Positions 33,901 through 44,516 of a stretch of DNA of 64,000 nucleotides are shown here, in pieces. A program made the translations under genes and the position numbers. Under the pieces are notes generated by a model that was not told where the DNA came from, searched no databases, and was given only the letters and a program-made list of their open reading frames with translations. The DNA lies in NCBI GenBank assembly GCA_950097015.1, contig CATNEN010000002.1, forward strand, positions 4,557,001-4,621,000, read 5' to 3'. The stretch is from Macrostomum hystrix (Eukaryota; Platyhelminthes; Macrostomidae). Within the stretch, counting starts at the first letter, position 1; each line of letters begins with the position of its first letter.

Positions 33901-36900
33901 TGTGTCAGTCCATTTGTAGTTCAGCTTATAAAAGTAAAGCATATGTAGAATATGTTTCAATACACGTAAACAATGCCAGTGTGTTACGACAGTGTTTATG
34001 AAGCGGTAACATCAGCAGCAGCAGTGCAATGTAAGTGATGAAATTTCAAGCCACTAGTTATCGTATGTGCCAGGCTTCACACGCAGATCGAATTTCCGGT
34101 TTTAAAAGCGACAAGCTTTCGCAATGACTTCTGCTTCTCAGTTTTGTTTAAATGCGCTACAGACAGATTTCACATATGGCCAAGATTGAAATGCCACACC
34201 TAGTCAGCAGCATAAACTAACAGCCACAAAAACTGCGGCAGGAATAATATCAGAAAAGTCAATCAATCAAAAACAGCAGAGCGGCCAAAATTGACCGGAA
34301 GTGACAAAAGTAGCAACAACAGACAGGAACAACAGATTTGAAACGTGCTATATTCTTGCGCGCACTCACGGGTCATCACCGCTAGCTGGAATGTACGTGC
34401 CCGGCGCCTGGCCGTCATCACTGCCCGCAGCCTCTTGCGTCAGTTCGTCATCTTCGTTGATTACGAAAATTTGCGCCCTACCAGACAACTGGCCACCGAA
34501 AGCTGCGTCGAACTTGGCGCTGGAAGAACTGACTGAAGCGACGCCAAATGAGTTACTAACGCTGGACAAACTACTGGAATTAACAACCGATGATTTACCG
34601 GAAGTGACACCCGACGATCTACCAGAAGTGGCAGTCGACGATTTAATGGAAATGAAGCGAGACGAACAACCAGAAGTGACGTCTGACGAACAACCAGAAG
34701 TGACGCCGGACGTACTACCGGAAGTGACGTCTGACGAACTACCAGAAGTGACGCCGGACGAACTACCGGAAGTGACGCCGGACGAACTACCGGAAGTGAC
34801 GCCGGACGAACTACCGGAAGTGACGCCGGACGAACTACCGGAAGTAGCAGCCGGCGGTTTATCGAAAGTGACGCCGGATGAACTACCGGAAGAAACACCA
34901 AAGAAGTTGCTAGTAATTCGCGATCCAGATGAACCCCCGGAACTTGCATCCGATTTCGGACTGAAGATTTTTCCTGAAGCTGATGGACCAGGAGCGGCTG
35001 ATGCGGAGCCACGAGCGGAGAACGGATCGATGGGGCGAGCGAATCGGCTAATGTCCATGGACCGGGTCGACCCACTTCCGGCCGCAGAGCCAGCGGATGC
35101 GGCAGCCGGGACCAGTCTGGTCATGTGGATGCCCAGGCCTCGCATGTCTTGTGGAGCAAGTCGGAGCTGGCGAACAATGATCATGCACTCCTGCAGCAGC
35201 AACCTGGCATCGTCGGTGTCCAGCGGCAGTGCGACACTCTTGTTGACGGTGTTGCAGACGCCGTGGCCTCCGAATTTCGCCGTCTCCTGCGGCGCATCGG
35301 GTCGGCGCATCATGGCCTGGCAAAGTTTTGAATGCAAAATGCCAAAAAACTCGCTTTTCTATTGTCCACAGTAGAGCGAGGAGAATATGATGACTTAAAA
35401 ATTATAGAAACTAGAAGTCTAAAGAATCTCACCTTAAAGTGCATGGCCCGCCCACGCACTTTAGCGGCCCGCATTCGGGTCTGCAGCTCGCGGCAAAGGC
35501 CGCCTAGGAATGCTTCACAATCGGCCATTGTCTGGAAGCGCACGCCGTAGTTGATCTCGGCGGAGATTGACTTGCGCTCCCGATCGGCCACAACGGGCCT
35601 GTCGTCGCGTCCGTTGGCCGCTTCAAGCAGGTTCTGCGCCATCCGCGGGCCCACCTCGCGGCTGAGAGTTGTCAGCGGGACACCGCGGAGCTGGCCGCAG
35701 GTGGCGCAGCCGAGACTGGCGAGGCGGGCTTCAAGGGAGCGGCCAACGCCAGGCAGTTCACGAACTGGAAGGTCGCGCAGCAGACTGGCGATGTCGTCCG
35801 GGTCAAGCAGGACGCACTGACCGTCTGGTTTGGCGCGCTTGGTGGCAAGGCGAGCTACCAGCTGATTGGGTCCGATGCCGCAGCTGGTGAAATTCGGGGG
35901 AAGGGCGGCCCGTTGATGAGAATCAGAAAGTGCCACCCGAAAAGAACAAAACAGATGGCCTGAAGGGGAGAGCGACACTAACTGGAAGGCCTGAAGGGGA
36001 GAGCGACACTAACTGGAAGGCCTGAAGGGGAGAGCGACACTAACTGGAAGGCCTGAAAGGGAAAGGGACACTAACTGGAAGGCCTGAAGGGGAGAGCGAC
36101 ACTAATTGGAAGGCCTGAGGGGGAGAGTGGTACTTTAAAGAGCCTGAAAGGGGAGAGCGGCACTCTCATGGAAGCATGTAAAAGCGCAATTCTCACCTGG
36201 CAGAGCAGCCAGTTCTGTCTTGCACCTCCTTCCGCAGCAGCCTGGCCAGCTGTTCGGGGCTGGCTCCGCTGTCGCGGAGCAGCTGGTCACAGTCGGCGTA
36301 CAGTTCATCGCAGCTGACAGCCCGGAGGCAGTGAGTGAACTCGCCAAGCAGACCGTAGAGCTGCTTGGAGACGGTTTCGTAGGCTTCGAAATCGTAGGGC
36401 ACGGTGACCAGGTCCGGGCAGAGCTCCCGGGCGCGGCCAAGGAGCATGCCGTTGCGGACGCCAAACGAGCGAGCGGCGTAGCTGCAGGAGGCCACCTCCG
36501 ACCAGGACTGGTGAAGGGAGCCGCTGCTGCTCTTCTCGGCTCTAGAAGGATGGGATTTGATAATTGAAGGATGGGATTTGATAATTGAAGAATGGCATTT
36601 GACCATTGAAGGATGGGATTTGACAATTGAAGGATGGGATTTGATGATTGAAGGATGGGAAATTGAAGGATGGGGTATGAAAATTGAAGGATGGGATTTG
36701 ACAATTGAAGGTTAGGATTTAATTATTAAAGGTTAGGATTTGACAATTAAAGGCTGGGATTTGAGAATTGTAGGATTGACTATGGGGAAGTGTACATGAG
36801 ATAGAGTGAGACGAGACACATAGCGATGAGACAGGCGAGAGATAAGACAAAAGAGAGATGAGACAGGTGAGAGATAAGACAAAAGAGAGATAAGACAGGT

Positions 36901-39147
36901 GAGAGATAAGACAGGGGAGAGATAAGACAGGGGAGAGATAAGACAGGGGAGAGATAAGACAGGGGAGAGATAAGACAGGGGAGAGATAAGACAGGGGAGA
37001 GATGAGACAGGGGAGAGATGAGACAGGGGAGAGATGAGACAGGGGAGAGATGAGACAGGGGAGAGATGAGACAGGGGAGAGATGAGACAGGGGAGAGATG
37101 AGACAGGGGAGAGATGAGACAGGGGAGAGATGAGACAGGGGAGAGATGAGACAGGGGAGAGATGAGACAGGGGAGAGATGAGACAGGGGAGAGATAAATC
37201 AGTTGTGGGCAAACAGGTCCTAAATCTCGCGCACGCCATGGTAACTCACGCTGCGCTGTACTGCCGCATCTCCCACTCGGGATCCGCGCCCCGCTTGGCC
37301 CTGCCGCTGGCAGCTGAGCTCGCTGACGACCCCGCTGCCGCTGCATTTGAGGCGTGCGACACCGCCACAGGCTTACCGCGGAGCTCCGGCCTAGTCAACA
37401 GCGCCACCGAGGCAAAGAAGCAGTCCATGTCGATGTGCATGACAACGTGCTGAGACTGAGCTGCTCCGCTACTTTCAGCTTCAACGAGAGCCCGCAGTCG
37501 TTGAAGGCCGGGAAACTGCAGACCATCGTCAATGTGCTTAGACCTCATGTCCAGCACAAACTGGCGGGCTTTGTTGGCCCAGCTGGAGATGTGATGCAGG
37601 CGGCTATTGGCATAGAACTGCTCAATGTACTCAGGCCGGCCCATGGCCGCAGCCGACGGAGCAGGCGGATTCGGCGCTTCCTGTCCGATGCGAAGGCGAT
37701 AGGGCGACTCGGCGAGGCGTCTGCCGGCACTCAGACTGTCCGTGATCCAGCGAGGCGTCACTACGATGTTGTCTGACTTCAGCGACTTCAGCTTGCTGCT
37801 GGCTAGCTGGGACGCGATGGTGTGGGTGACCTCAGACCGGCTGTAGTAGTGCGCGTATCTGAAAGTAGGAATATGTGCGATTCTATGTACATTTCTAGCT
37901 GCGATTCTATGTACGTTTTTTGCTGCGATTCTAGATACCATTCTTGCTGCGATTCAATGTACGTTTTATGATGCGATTCTAGATACCATTCTTGCTGCGA
38001 TTCAATGTACGTTTTATGATGCGATTCTAGATACCATTCTTGCTGCGATTCTATGTACGTTTCTTGCTGCGATTCTATGTACGTTTCTTGCTGCGATTCT
38101 ATGTAAGTTTCTTGCTGCGATTCTAGGTACGATTCTTGCTGCGATTCTATGTACGTTTCTTGCTGCGATTCTAGGTACGTTTCTTGCTGCGATTCTATGT
38201 AAGTTTCTTGCTGCGATTCTAGGTACGATTCTTGCTGCGATTCTATGTACGTTTCTTGCTGCGATTCTATGTACGTTTCTTGCTGCGATTCTATGTATAT
38301 TTTTAGATATTAATTCTGCTGTGATTCAATGCGCATTTCTTGCTGCGATTCTTGATAAGCTTGTGAGATTCTAGATATGACATTTTGATTCGATTCTATG
38401 TACGTTTCTTGTTGCGATTCTAGGTACGATTCTTGCTGCGATTCTAGATACGATTCCACCAGCTATTCTAGGTACGATTCTTGCTGCGATTCTAGTACGC
38501 TTATTGCTGTGAATTTAGATTCGATCCTAGGTGCGATTCTTACTTCGATTCTATGTACGTTTCATGAAGTTAATCTAGATACTATTCTTGCTGCGATTCT
38601 AGATACGATTCTTGCTGCGATCTATGTACGTTTATTGCTGCGATTCTAGATACGATTCCAGCAGCTATTCTAGGTAAGATTGTTGATACGATTCTTGCTG
38701 CGATTCTAGGTAAGATATGAACCGGAATTCTAGAGACGATTCTTGTTTCGATTTGGGTACGCTTAAAGATATAAGTCGTTCGCTGCAAATTCGAGAATTG
38801 ATTCTTGCTGCGATATTCTAGCTACGATTCCCTCATTCGATACCATCTAGAGTTGCAGCCCAGCGGCGCCAGACGAACCTGCCTCCGTGCTTCTGCATGA
38901 TGCGCTTCAATTCGTGCGCCGGCGGCTCCGTGTAGCCGTCCACGTGGATGCAGACGCCGGCGAATATCGCCCCAACATCATCGCCGGACTGTCGCCCTGC
39001 CTCGGTCGATTCCTCGTCGAAGGAATCTTCCAGTTCGAACTGGGCGGCGAGCTTGCTGCGCTTGGCCTCCATGTAGCCGCCGAACTCGCCCCAGCCATTG
39101 TCGGAGGCGCCACCGCCGCCACCTCGACGCCTGCCTCCGCGAGACAT
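30954..39147 (-). CDS. REV1: DNA repair protein REV1 (Y-family deoxycytidyl transferase), 7 exons, complete
   Basis: Translesion polymerase and scaffold. Minus-strand exons: 38879-39147, 37250-37858, 36197-36541, 35433-35883, 34370-35316, 31650-32171, 30954-31497; 3687 nt give 1228 residues with all phases matching. The start has the family signature GWGEFGGYMEAK. The BRCT domain runs over exons 1-2 (GVCIHVDGYT, HGGRYAHYYSRS, PRWITDS). The polymerase palm carries IDMDCFF (Asp233, Asp235) and SCDE in exon 3; GIGPNQLVAR, AKPDGQ, PGVG, SAEINYG and AKFGGHG follow. Exon 5 ends in a low-complexity SGSSSGVT repeat region. Two ubiquitin-binding motifs lie in exon 6 (EFLTALPESM; LDALPPEIRAEL). The C-terminal interaction domain is in exon 7 (DIRRLLTDW ... 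LCGSVLAL). KKQLTLAEMF before it resembles a degenerate PCNA-binding box. Confidence 0.95.
31260..31385 (-). repeat. GGTGGCGGC-type trinucleotide tract coding Ala/Thr in REV1 exon 7
   Basis: Imperfect ggtggcggc/ggtggctgc run; on the coding strand it reads mainly GCC and ACC and gives an Ala/Thr-only linker between the LAEMF motif and the C-terminal domain. Confidence 0.9.
32235..33910. repeat. 24-bp minisatellite filling REV1 intron 5, about 70 copies
   Basis: Unit tgtgtcactcctgttatagc plus tcat. Variant units (ccat, tattgctc, ctgatatagctt, taatag) show a larger duplication: the ctgatatagcttattgtg variant occurs at 32975 and 33527, exactly 552 bases (23 units) apart, with the surrounding order of variants repeated. 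Very long frames through the array (up to about 640 codons) are artefacts of the 24-bp period. Confidence 0.97.
34575..34895 (-). repeat. 24-bp coding minisatellite in REV1 exon 5
   Basis: Plus-strand unit gaagtgacgccggacgaact plus accg. It encodes the octapeptide SGSSSGVT about 12 times, with diverged copies at both edges and near-identical ones in the centre. Confidence 0.93.
35950..36170. repeat. 31-bp minisatellite in REV1 intron 3, about 6 copies
   Basis: Unit gcctgaaggggagagcgaca plus ctaactggaag, between exons 3 and 4. Confidence 0.9.
36542..36780. repeat. 21-bp minisatellite in REV1 intron 2, about 11 copies
   Basis: Unit aattgaaggatgggatttga plus c. It starts immediately at the exon 3 splice acceptor, so the last repeat supplies the acceptor context (complement of tctagaaggatgg). 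Confidence 0.9.
36800..37195. repeat. 16-bp minisatellite in REV1 intron 2, about 24 copies
   Basis: Unit gagatgagacagggga, with gagataagac variants in the left half. The reverse complement of this unit builds the array at 63800-64000. Confidence 0.95.
37865..38830. repeat. 24-bp minisatellite filling REV1 intron 1, about 40 copies
   Basis: Unit gattctatgtacgtttcttg plus ctgc. Regular at 37930-38290 and increasingly degenerate to the right. Confidence 0.95.
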
Positions 39148-40885
39148 TTCGGGATCACAGTGCTTTTTTTCAACTATAGACCGAGGCTTTGTGATTCGAA
39201 GGGATTGACTATTGTGATTCGCTGCGACTGAAATTGTATTTCAGTTGGCCTTACAATTATTTATTTGCCACTTGCGCAAGTATATTGACTATGAAAACAA
39301 GTGTCAAAATCAATACTTTACTATGTTACAGCCTCTTGTTAGGCTAGGTCACTGGAGTCACTTGAACTACAGGTCAAAGGTAAGCACTATTCAATGAAGA
39401 ATAGGCATTGAGTGTACATAGCTTGACATTTTAAAATTAAGGTCACCCTTATATAGGGTTCATAGGTCAGACATAGAGGTCAAAGAAGGTCAGACATAGG
39501 GCTTAAAGAAGGTCAGACATAGGGGTCAAAGAAGGTCAGCCATAGGGTTCAAAGAAGGTCAGACATAGGGTTCAAAGAAGGTCAGACATAGGGTTCAAAG
39601 AAAGTCAGACATAGGGTTCAAAGAAGGTCAGACATAGAGTTCAAAGAAGGTCAGACATAGGGTTCAAAGAAGGTCAGACATAGGGTTTAAAGAAGGTCAG
39701 ACTCAAAGAATACAGTTAGGTTGGTCATTGGTCATTGCATGTCACTGACTGATCAAAGGAACAATCAAGGTCAAGCATAACGCCACAGGTAAAGATCAGG
39801 CTTTAGAAGCACAATGGAGGTCAATGTCTAATGAAAAAAAATGAAGATTCTGGATTAAAGAGACAAAGGTCAGGGTAGGAACAAAATATCAATACTAGAG
39901 GGTACAATGAAGGTCAGGAAATAATAAAACCACAATGAAAATTAGTCTAAACTTGATAATCAAACACGAAAATGAAAGGAAAATCGACTAAAGCAGCAGG
40001 GTCCAAAATGCAACTCTGCTTTCAAAGCTATTTTTTGCTTCTCAAGTAAAAAATATCTCGTCACTGAGTCGTCAGGTTAAACTGGACAGCGTAGGCCCAA
40101 AGTGCCCTGCTCCCAATTCTATTTGTTTATTTTTTATAGGTTTTCACCGTTGTGTAGGCAAACACTGCTTGAAAAAACAATTATAAATAACTAATGCCTC
40201 AAGCACACATCTCAAATTTGAGAAGTGCTCACACTAATATACACTAAAGTCAGTAAATTTTAATTATAGCGGCACGATATTCAAGGTAACTCAGAAATTC
40301 TTAAATTTCGCTTGACCTAATAAAGTATCAAAGAGATGGCAAAATAACTAGAATGTACTTTTAACTGAACAAGCTACAGAGGCAGGGCATTAGAAATCTC
40401 ATTGCTGCCAAAATCAACAATGACATATTTGTATGCGATCCTAGCATACACGCTGAAAATACTACTTAATAGTAGAGCGATGAGTTAGTAGCGATTTCAA
40501 GCGATGACAATGGCAAATGTAAGCCAATCATTTGTAATAATAAACACAACAGAGCTGACACTACCATCTGATTAGCAAATAATTTGATCCTAGCATTCAA
40601 CAAAACATTAAAAGTGGACAAGCGCATAGAAAATAGCTGTTAATTTGTCCCGGCAATCGGGCATTATCAAAGAGTTGTTGGAATCGAATCTGATTTCAGC
40701 GCTATTTCGGGATGCACTAGACAGAAAAAATATTACCTTTATATTCTGATGCATTTATAGCTAATTCTAACAGAAAAATATTACCTGAATATGTTTTATC
40801 GACTTTTAAAATAGAATTTTTTACCTATGCCACTAAATAACCAAATTATGTGACGAAAAACCTTTCAATAGATTAATTTTTCACC
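39148..40885. other. REV1-TOM40 spacer
   Basis: AT-rich region holding the REV1 upstream sequence and the 23-bp array at 39465-39705. I see no gene. A TATA-like box upstream of REV1 is not obvious. Confidence 0.5.
39465..39705. repeat. 23-bp minisatellite, about 11 copies
   Basis: Unit gtcagacatagggttcaaag plus aag, upstream of REV1. Confidence 0.92.
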
Positions 40886-40889
40886 TATT

Positions 40890-41245
40890 TAGGGTGTATA
40901 GATGTGAGAATCTCACCCTATCTAGGGTACAGAGATCTGAGAATCTCACCCCATCTAGGGTACAGAGATCTGAGAATCTCACCCCATCTAGGGTACAGAG
41001 ATCTCAGAATCTCATCCCATCTAGGGTACAGGGATCTCAGAATCTCATCCCATCTAGGGTACAGAGATCTCAGAATCTCATCCCATCTAGGGTACAGAGA
41101 TCTCAGAATCTCACCCATCTAGGGTACAGAGATCTCAGAATCTCATCCCATCTAGGGTACAGAGATCTCAGAATCTCACCCATCTAGGGTTAAGTTATTT
41201 TAAAATGTCACCCCATATGGAGTAAAGAGATTTAAAAATCTCACC
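40890..41245. repeat. 33-bp minisatellite downstream of TOM40, about 10 copies
   Basis: Unit agggtacagagatctcagaa plus tctcatcccatct. Lies 120 bases beyond the TOM40 stop codon and probably in its 3' untranslated region. Confidence 0.92.
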
Positions 41246-41367
41246 CACAAAGATTTTTGATTCATATAAATGGAGCTATCTAGTAAGACAGTTACATTCG
41301 GCAAAATACTAGCCGCAAACACCCACAGAAATTAGCCAGATAAGTCATCGAGTTGCAGGTTAACGGA

Positions 41368-42760
41368 TCACTGGAACACCAGGCCAATGCCAAAGCGGTA
41401 CTGATGTTTCACCTGATGCGCGATGCCACTCAGAGCGAAGGTGAATGGAAACGGCGCCAGTTTCTTTTCCATGGTGGCAGCCACCACCCATTCAGTGTCG
41501 ATGCGAGCCTTGAAGGTGAAGCCGCTGCGAGGCATATCCCAATGGTAGCCGATATTGGCTAGAGAAGCTCGCTGACTCAAATCAATCTCCCAGTCAGAGA
41601 CCAGGTGCAGCTCGTTAGTAAGCTTCCGCATGTAGGAAGCGTGCACACTGCCGTGCATTGGCGTGGCTGACAGGTTCAACTGCCAGTTGTCGCCAGCTAG
41701 GCGAGCTCCGAGACCCAGTACGGTGCTGTAGCCGCCCGGAATGCGCGGATTGCAGCCAACAATGGCTAGGCCACCAATGGCATGTTTGCCGTAAACTGTG
41801 TGCATGTAGTCAGCCACGAATGTGCCACTGCGCTGCTCCAGATCAATGTTGGCCATTGTTACAGCCAGATTAGCCCTGGGCCAACGGAATTCGTTAGTTA
41901 GCTGGGTGGCCAAGTTCTTGCCCTGCTTCAGCTGGGTCACCAGTTTAACTCGCCACTGCTCCTTCGGCTGGTGAATGATTTGGCCGTTCAAGTCGCCACC
42001 AGAAGGACTGAATTCTCCAAGCAGGATGGGATAAACCTCCGACTCTGAGTACTTCTTGGTGCCAACGAATGTGATGCCGTACTTGTAACCCGACAGAGAC
42101 GGGTCCGCGCTGCTCATCACCACAGTGTGCGAGGCCTGGCATGGCGGCGATGAATGAATGACCAAATTAATGACCAGCTAGTGTGGATTTTGAATGACCA
42201 ACTAGTGTGGATAGTGTATGACCAACTAGTGTGGATAGTGTATGACCAACTAGTGTGGATAGTGAATGACCAACTAATCTGGATATTGAATTACCAACTA
42301 ATCTGGATATTGAATGACCAACTAATCTGGATAGTGAATGACCAACTAATCTGGATAGTGAATGACCTACTAGACCAGATATTCAATGAACATAAAAAGC
42401 AGCGACAATGAGGAAAAAATTGAGCAAAAATTAAAACAGAATGTAACAAACCTGAAAGTGATTACTCAAAGGCTTGTTGACAACCAATTTGCCACCATCA
42501 AATGGTGTTGGGAACATGTCCTTGACGCGATTGTGCAATGCCTCATTAGTACCGGGGTTCTGAGAATATTTGTCCTCAGGCACTGGGGCTGACAGCTGCT
42601 GTGAGTTGGGGGACAGAGAATCTCCAAAATTGCCTCCAGCTATGTCAGAGTCTGGAGCTGAAGTCTTTGGCACAAGATTGACACCACCAATATCGCCAGA
42701 CGCTGGTGAAGGACTAGAAATTGCCGACTGCTGCTGAATTGTACTGGCTGAGTTGCCCAT
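41368..42760 (-). CDS. TOMM40: TOM40, mitochondrial outer-membrane import channel, 2 exons
   Basis: Central beta-barrel pore of the TOM complex through which nearly all nuclear-encoded mitochondrial precursors pass. Exon 1 is 42452-42760 and exon 2 is 41368-42135 (1077 nt, 358 residues). A Ser/Pro/Gln-rich N-terminus (MGNSASTIQQQSA) is cytosolic and precedes the barrel, which starts around FPTPFDGGKLVVNKPLSNHF. Barrel strands include SHTVVMSS, YKYGITFVG, VYPILLGEFSPSG, LGLGARL, HASYMRK and a C-terminal RFGIGLVF. The alternation of hydrophobic residues and the order match metazoan TOM40. The junction HFQ|ASHTV is phase 0. Length is typical. Confidence 0.92.
42160..42380. repeat. 24-bp minisatellite in the TOM40 intron, about 9 copies
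   Basis: Unit gaatgaccaactaatctgga plus tatt/tagt, beginning about 25 bases from exon 2. Confidence 0.92.
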
Positions 42761-44516
42761 TTTGTTTACTGTCTGTCTGGTTGAGCCGTTACTTATTAAT
42801 TATATTAATAAATCGGTTAAACTTCTTGTATGTACTAGTAGAAATGCAAGAGACTGAAAAATGAGGATTAAGAACTATTTCTTATAATACATTATTTCAA
42901 ATGTCACTATTTAAATCATTTTTTGGCACTTTCAAATGCCACGGAGCATGTTTATTATAGTTATCTTTGCACTTTTATGACTAAAACATTCCTCACTATA
43001 CCTATTAATTGGTGTTTTGGCCAATTCTGCTTTACAGTGACATTGCTTAAAAATGAACATTGAAGGTCATGAACATGAATACTGGGACCTTAGCATACAA
43101 CAAGTCACATAAAAATAAGATAATATATTGTACTACTATGATTCAACAAGACAAAGACTTCCAGTGAGATATTATCAATTAAAATGATTTATTTTCAGAT
43201 GTAAGATTGCAACTATAAACAATCATAGGCCTAGCTAATCCAAAAAGTAATTTTAAGAAGCATATATGCATTTGTATTGTTTATTGCTAGCAGTTTAGTA
43301 TTAATTCTTGTTTTACCTTAACGAGTTATCTAGTTTGTTGTTTGGACAGCAGCTTTGCATTAACTAATAGTAGAGCTAGACTGCTAGACAGGTTTATTTT
43401 TTCACTAACTAACTAACTAACTAACTTACTAACTAACTAACTAACTAATAGTAGAGCTAGACTGCTAGACAGGTTTATTTTTCACTGGGTTAATGCTTTT
43501 AATGCTTGACATATTTTTGATGTGTTGTTTTTGAGCATGTTGCTAAGCATATCATTGAAATCATTAAAAGTCAATGTAAAAATGGGCTAACTTGTACCCA
43601 TTTATAATCATATAGTTCAGAATTCGGGTCAGTCATGGACTGGAGCTGCTACAAATGCAGGAGAAAATATATTTTATGAGTATAGTCTACTCAGACGTAA
43701 TATATCTAAAAATCTGTCACTTTGGTTCGAAACATTATATTGTTTCTTTTAGTTCGCTTATAAATTTTTGCTTTTGGAACTAAACTGGGAACTGAAAAAA
43801 ACCAGTCATACAAAAGCATTGAATAAAGTTAAGAGGCACCAAGACTTTTGAAATAACATTTTTGTGTCCGAATTTCCATGAAGTAAAAAATTAACAAAAA
43901 CATGTTCGAAACTTCTTTCCAAATTCGTGAATACTTTTTAATGATAACGAAAAAAATTGCGTTTCTATTTAAAAATTTAAATCTTTCTTGTGACGATCAC
44001 AGTTTTAAATATTTTTCGTGGATTTAATAAAATCTCACTTCGTGCATGCAATTAAGCTCACAGACACAATCGTTGGCACTTGTAAACACTGCAAAAATTT
44101 CATTTTCGAAATCATCTTAACAAGTCATTACACTTATGTTTATATTTTAAAAAACAAAATGCAGAAAAATTATTACGGATTGTCATTGCTTGACCATAAT
44201 TTATTAATAATTTTAATTTCTTTCATTGCAATTTGCTGTATTCAACTTTTTAGATATTCTATTGCTCAAAGTAAAAACAGATAGTCCTTGGCCAAAATAA
44301 TAGTCAAAGAGTTTTATCAAGTCTGAGTTTGCACTAGACCAGTAAAATGTACGCTTATATGATGAGGTACGGATTAATAATTGTTCTCATATAAAATATA
44401 CAATATAACTGACTCACAAGTCCATTTCGAATTTTGGTTAAAATCGAAGTCTATTTGAGTAAAAAAGTTGGCTTTCATTATTTAGACAAAAGAGTAAAAG
44501 TTTTAGGAGTTAAGAT
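42761..44516. other. AT-rich intergenic stretch upstream of TOM40
   Basis: No coding signal. An 88-codon frame at 44018-44284 is composed of AT-driven codons (Ile, Leu, Lys, Asn, Tyr) and has no family. The only structure I see is the repeat at 43363-43482. Confidence 0.55.
43363..43482. repeat. (AACT)n microsatellite between two direct repeats
   Basis: A direct repeat of about 40 bases (aactaatagtagagctagac then tgctagacaggtttattttt) flanks an aacta run at about 43405-43446. The arrangement looks like a tandem duplication followed by microsatellite growth at the junction. Confidence 0.85.

Noticed and set aside
32044-33960. A 638-codon minus-strand frame of repeated NRSDTMSY-type units
   Set aside because: It is the 24-bp intron minisatellite read in frame; the unit length is divisible by three and lacks stops. 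Only its last part overlaps a real REV1 exon, in the wrong frame.
36733-37346. Minus-strand frames of repeated LSHLSPVSSLPCLIS
   Set aside because: Read-through of the 16-bp minisatellite in REV1 intron 2.
44018-44284. 88-codon frame with two hydrophobic stretches
   Set aside because: AT-rich chance frame in an AT-rich spacer; no family, splice sites or codon bias.
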